From Selenomonadaceae bacterium (lineage in GTDB: Bacteria > Bacillota > Negativicutes > Selenomonadales > Selenomonadaceae), in contig JAEEGN010000078.1 in NCBI GenBank assembly GCA_016280345.1, forward strand, positions 1 to 17,967: a stretch of DNA of 17,967 nucleotides, given 5' to 3'. The translations under genes and the position numbers were made by a program. Each line of letters opens with the position of its first letter. The first letter of the stretch is position 1. Shown here piece by piece: positions 16,845-17,967 of the stretch. The notes beneath the pieces were generated by a model. That model saw only the letters and a list, made by a program, of their open reading frames with translations, was not told the DNA's origin and searched no databases.

Positions 16845-16856
16845 GGGGATTTTTTT
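16827..16856. promoter_or_regulatory. Dyad over the promoter: operator or plus-strand terminator
   Basis: CCCCTTGT (16827-16834) and ACAAGGGG (16841-16848) form a perfect 8-bp inverted repeat with a 6-base loop, followed on the plus strand by A and seven T. It overlaps the -35 box and half of the spacer of the minus-strand promoter, which suits a repressor operator. On the plus strand it has the form of an intrinsic terminator, although no plus-strand gene precedes it. The two readings cannot be told apart from sequence. Confidence 0.6.
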
Positions 16857-16933
16857 ACGTCCCGCCGATCCGTGCGGAATCGTGTACCGATGCGCTCCGA
16901 ATGGGCCTGGCGGGATTTCCCGCCCGGAACGGG

Positions 16934-16965
16934 AAAAGCCACCCGTCGATTCCGGAGGGGTGGCT
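16934..16965 (-). terminator. Terminator after the enoyl-CoA hydratase/isomerase gene
   Basis: Read on the minus strand, AGCCACCC (16965-16958) pairs with GGGTGGCT (16944-16937) over 8 bp, and the stem runs into TTTT. It starts 30 bases past the stop codon. A 14-base perfect palindrome GGCTCCCGGGAGCC (16974-16987) lies between stop and terminator. Confidence 0.75.
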
Positions 16966-16994
16966 CCTTTCGCGGCTCCCGGGAGCCATGATTC

Positions 16995-17774
16995 TTATTT
17001 CCCGCAGAACTTCGGGGCCCGCTTTTCGCGGAAGGCCCGAATGCCCTCCTTAAAGTCCTCGGTGCCCAGGAGCGCCGACATCGCCATGGCCTCGTAGGTC
17101 AGGGTGTCGTCGAGGGAGGCGCCGTAGTTGTTGATCTCCTTCTTCGCCATCGCCAGGGCCAGCGGGGCGCCGGCGGCGATCTTTTCGGCCACGGCCATGA
17201 CCTTGTCGGTGAGCTCCTCCGCCGGGAAGACGCCGTTCACGATACCCAGCGTCAAAGCCTCGGCCGCGTCCACCGGGCGGGCGGTGAACATGAGCTCCTT
17301 GGCCTTCGCCAGGCCCACGGTCTTCGCCAGGAAATAGTAGCCGCCGCAGTCGGGGGCCAGGCCGATGTTGACGAAGCTCTGGATGAATTTCACGCCCTCG
17401 GCGGCGTAAGCGAGGTCGGAGGCCAGGGCCAGATTGAAGCCGGCGCCGGCGGCGACGCCGTTCACCATGGCGATGACCGGCTTCGACATGGAATAGATGA
17501 GTTTGGTGATGGTGGAGGCCTTGATGATGAACTGGCGGCGCTCCTCGGTGGTCCTGAGGCCGTCCAGGGAGCCCAGGTCGCCGCCAGCGCAGAAGGCGCG
17601 GCCCGCCCCGGTCAGCACTACGCAGCGGACCTCGGGGTCGTGCTCGGCGTTGTGCAGGTGGAGGATACAGCGTTCCACCAGCTCGGTGCTCATGGAGTTC
17701 AGGCTCTGGGGGCGGTTCAACGTGACGATTCCCACGCCGCCCTTGCGCTCAAACAAAACCGCTTCGTCTGACAT
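16995..17774 (-). CDS. Enoyl-CoA hydratase/isomerase (crotonase) family protein
   Basis: Cytoplasmic crotonase-fold enzyme acting on an acyl-CoA thioester; 259 residues, usual length. The oxyanion-hole segments are GRAFCAGGDL (58-67) and NGVAAGAGFNLALASD (105-120). The next signature reads SFVNIGLAPDCGGYYFL with Asp142. The first glutamate of classical hydratases (in the PE-I-x-x-G context) appears to be replaced, while the P-D-x-G-G aspartate is kept. This is the pattern of PaaG-type enoyl-CoA isomerases, so double-bond isomerisation is as likely as hydration. AAAGGA lies nine bases before the ATG at 17774. The upstream gene on the same strand ends 25 bp earlier, so the two are probably co-transcribed; the operon head lies outside the window. 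Substrate unknown. Confidence 0.92.
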   Translation of the reverse strand: MSDEAVLFERKGGVGIVTLNRPQSLNSMSTELVERCILHLHNAEHDPEVRCVVLTGAGRAFCAGGDLGSLDGLRTTEERRQFIIKASTITKLIYSMSKPVIAMVNGVAAGAGFNLALASDLAYAAEGVKFIQSFVNIGLAPDCGGYYFLAKTVGLAKAKELMFTARPVDAAEALTLGIVNGVFPAEELTDKVMAVAEKIAAGAPLALAMAKKEINNYGASLDDTLTYEAMAMSALLGTEDFKEGIRAFREKRAPKFCGK

Positions 17775-17799
17775 GATACATCATCCTTTCACTTTTTTC

Positions 17800-17967
17800 C
17801 TATTTTTTCGGCATGGCAATCACGAGGTCCTCCAGCGAGCCCAGCTTCTCGGTAAAGCCTTCGCCCTCCCGAATCTTCGTCGTACCGAAGTCGAAGACGA
17901 TCCGCTCGCCGCGGCTCTCCTTTCGCAGATAGAGCCACATATCGTTGGCGGCGTTGTAAAGCCGGCA
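17800..17967 (-). CDS. C-terminal fragment of an unrecognised gene upstream of the crotonase gene
   Basis: An open frame enters from the window end and runs 55 codons to TAG at 17802-17800. It ends with FTEKLGSLEDLVIAMPKK and contains LYNAANDMWLYLRKESRGER. Codon use resembles the neighbouring genes, and it lies 25 bp ahead of the crotonase gene on the same strand, so it is probably a real gene of the same operon. Too little is visible to name a family. Confidence 0.65.
   Translation of the reverse strand, partial: CRLYNAANDMWLYLRKESRGERIVFDFGTTKIREGEGFTEKLGSLEDLVIAMPKK

Noticed and set aside
15931..17097. 388-codon plus-strand frame over the second solute-binding gene
   Set aside because: It runs through the SBP gene, its promoter and a terminator; Leu/Arg/Val/Gly-rich shadow.

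Overview
The window looks like chromosomal DNA of a GC-rich member of the Bacillota. The main evidence is the conserved run dprA-topA-trmFO-hslV-hslU, folate-type TrmFO, an HslV with the Bacillus-like N-terminus (..SFHATTI..), strong AGGAGG ribosome binding sites and orthodox sigma-A promoters. The high GC and the hybrid kinase with solute-binding sensor domains would fit the Negativicutes (for example Acidaminococcaceae or relatives), but that placement is an inference. The window holds no mobile element, CRISPR array, rRNA or tRNA that I could recognise.

Layout. (1) 1-879, minus: a lipoprotein solute-binding protein (SBP), cut by the window edge. A compact divergent promoter region (about 880-1095) carries two back-to-back promoters and a 9-bp direct repeat between them. 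(2) 1096-5287, plus: a large hybrid sensor kinase with two tandem periplasmic SBP-like domains, followed after 55 bp by a sodium-coupled NSS-family (amino-acid type) symporter and an intrinsic terminator. Together with the divergent SBP this looks like a solute sensing and uptake locus. (3) 5394-7746, plus: a two-gene redox cassette with its own promoter and terminator, encoding a C-GCAxxG-C-C cysteine-rich protein and a CoA-disulfide-reductase-like flavoprotein with a C-terminal rhodanese domain. (4) 7747-8104: GC-rich, apparently non-coding DNA that includes a good intrinsic terminator with no obvious gene in front of it. (5) 8105-15568, plus: one consensus promoter, then dprA, topA, trmFO, hslV, hslU and a small single-TM protein of unknown function, closed by a terminator. 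XerC and CodY, which sit in this cluster in Bacillus, are absent here. (6) 15628-16844, minus: a solitary SBP lipoprotein gene with its own promoter, an overlapping dyad and its own terminator; no permease adjoins it. (7) 16934-17967, minus: a crotonase-fold enoyl-CoA hydratase/isomerase and, upstream of it in the same probable operon, the last 55 codons of an unrecognised gene.

Most of the window is ordinary housekeeping. The points most worth a second look are the divergent SBP/SBP-sensor-kinase/NSS module with its helically phased direct repeats, the orphan SBP with a dyad over its promoter, the cysteine-rich protein/CoADR-rhodanese pair, the orphan terminator at 8004-8037, and the extended N-terminus of HslV. 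I found nothing that I can defend as a wholly new system.
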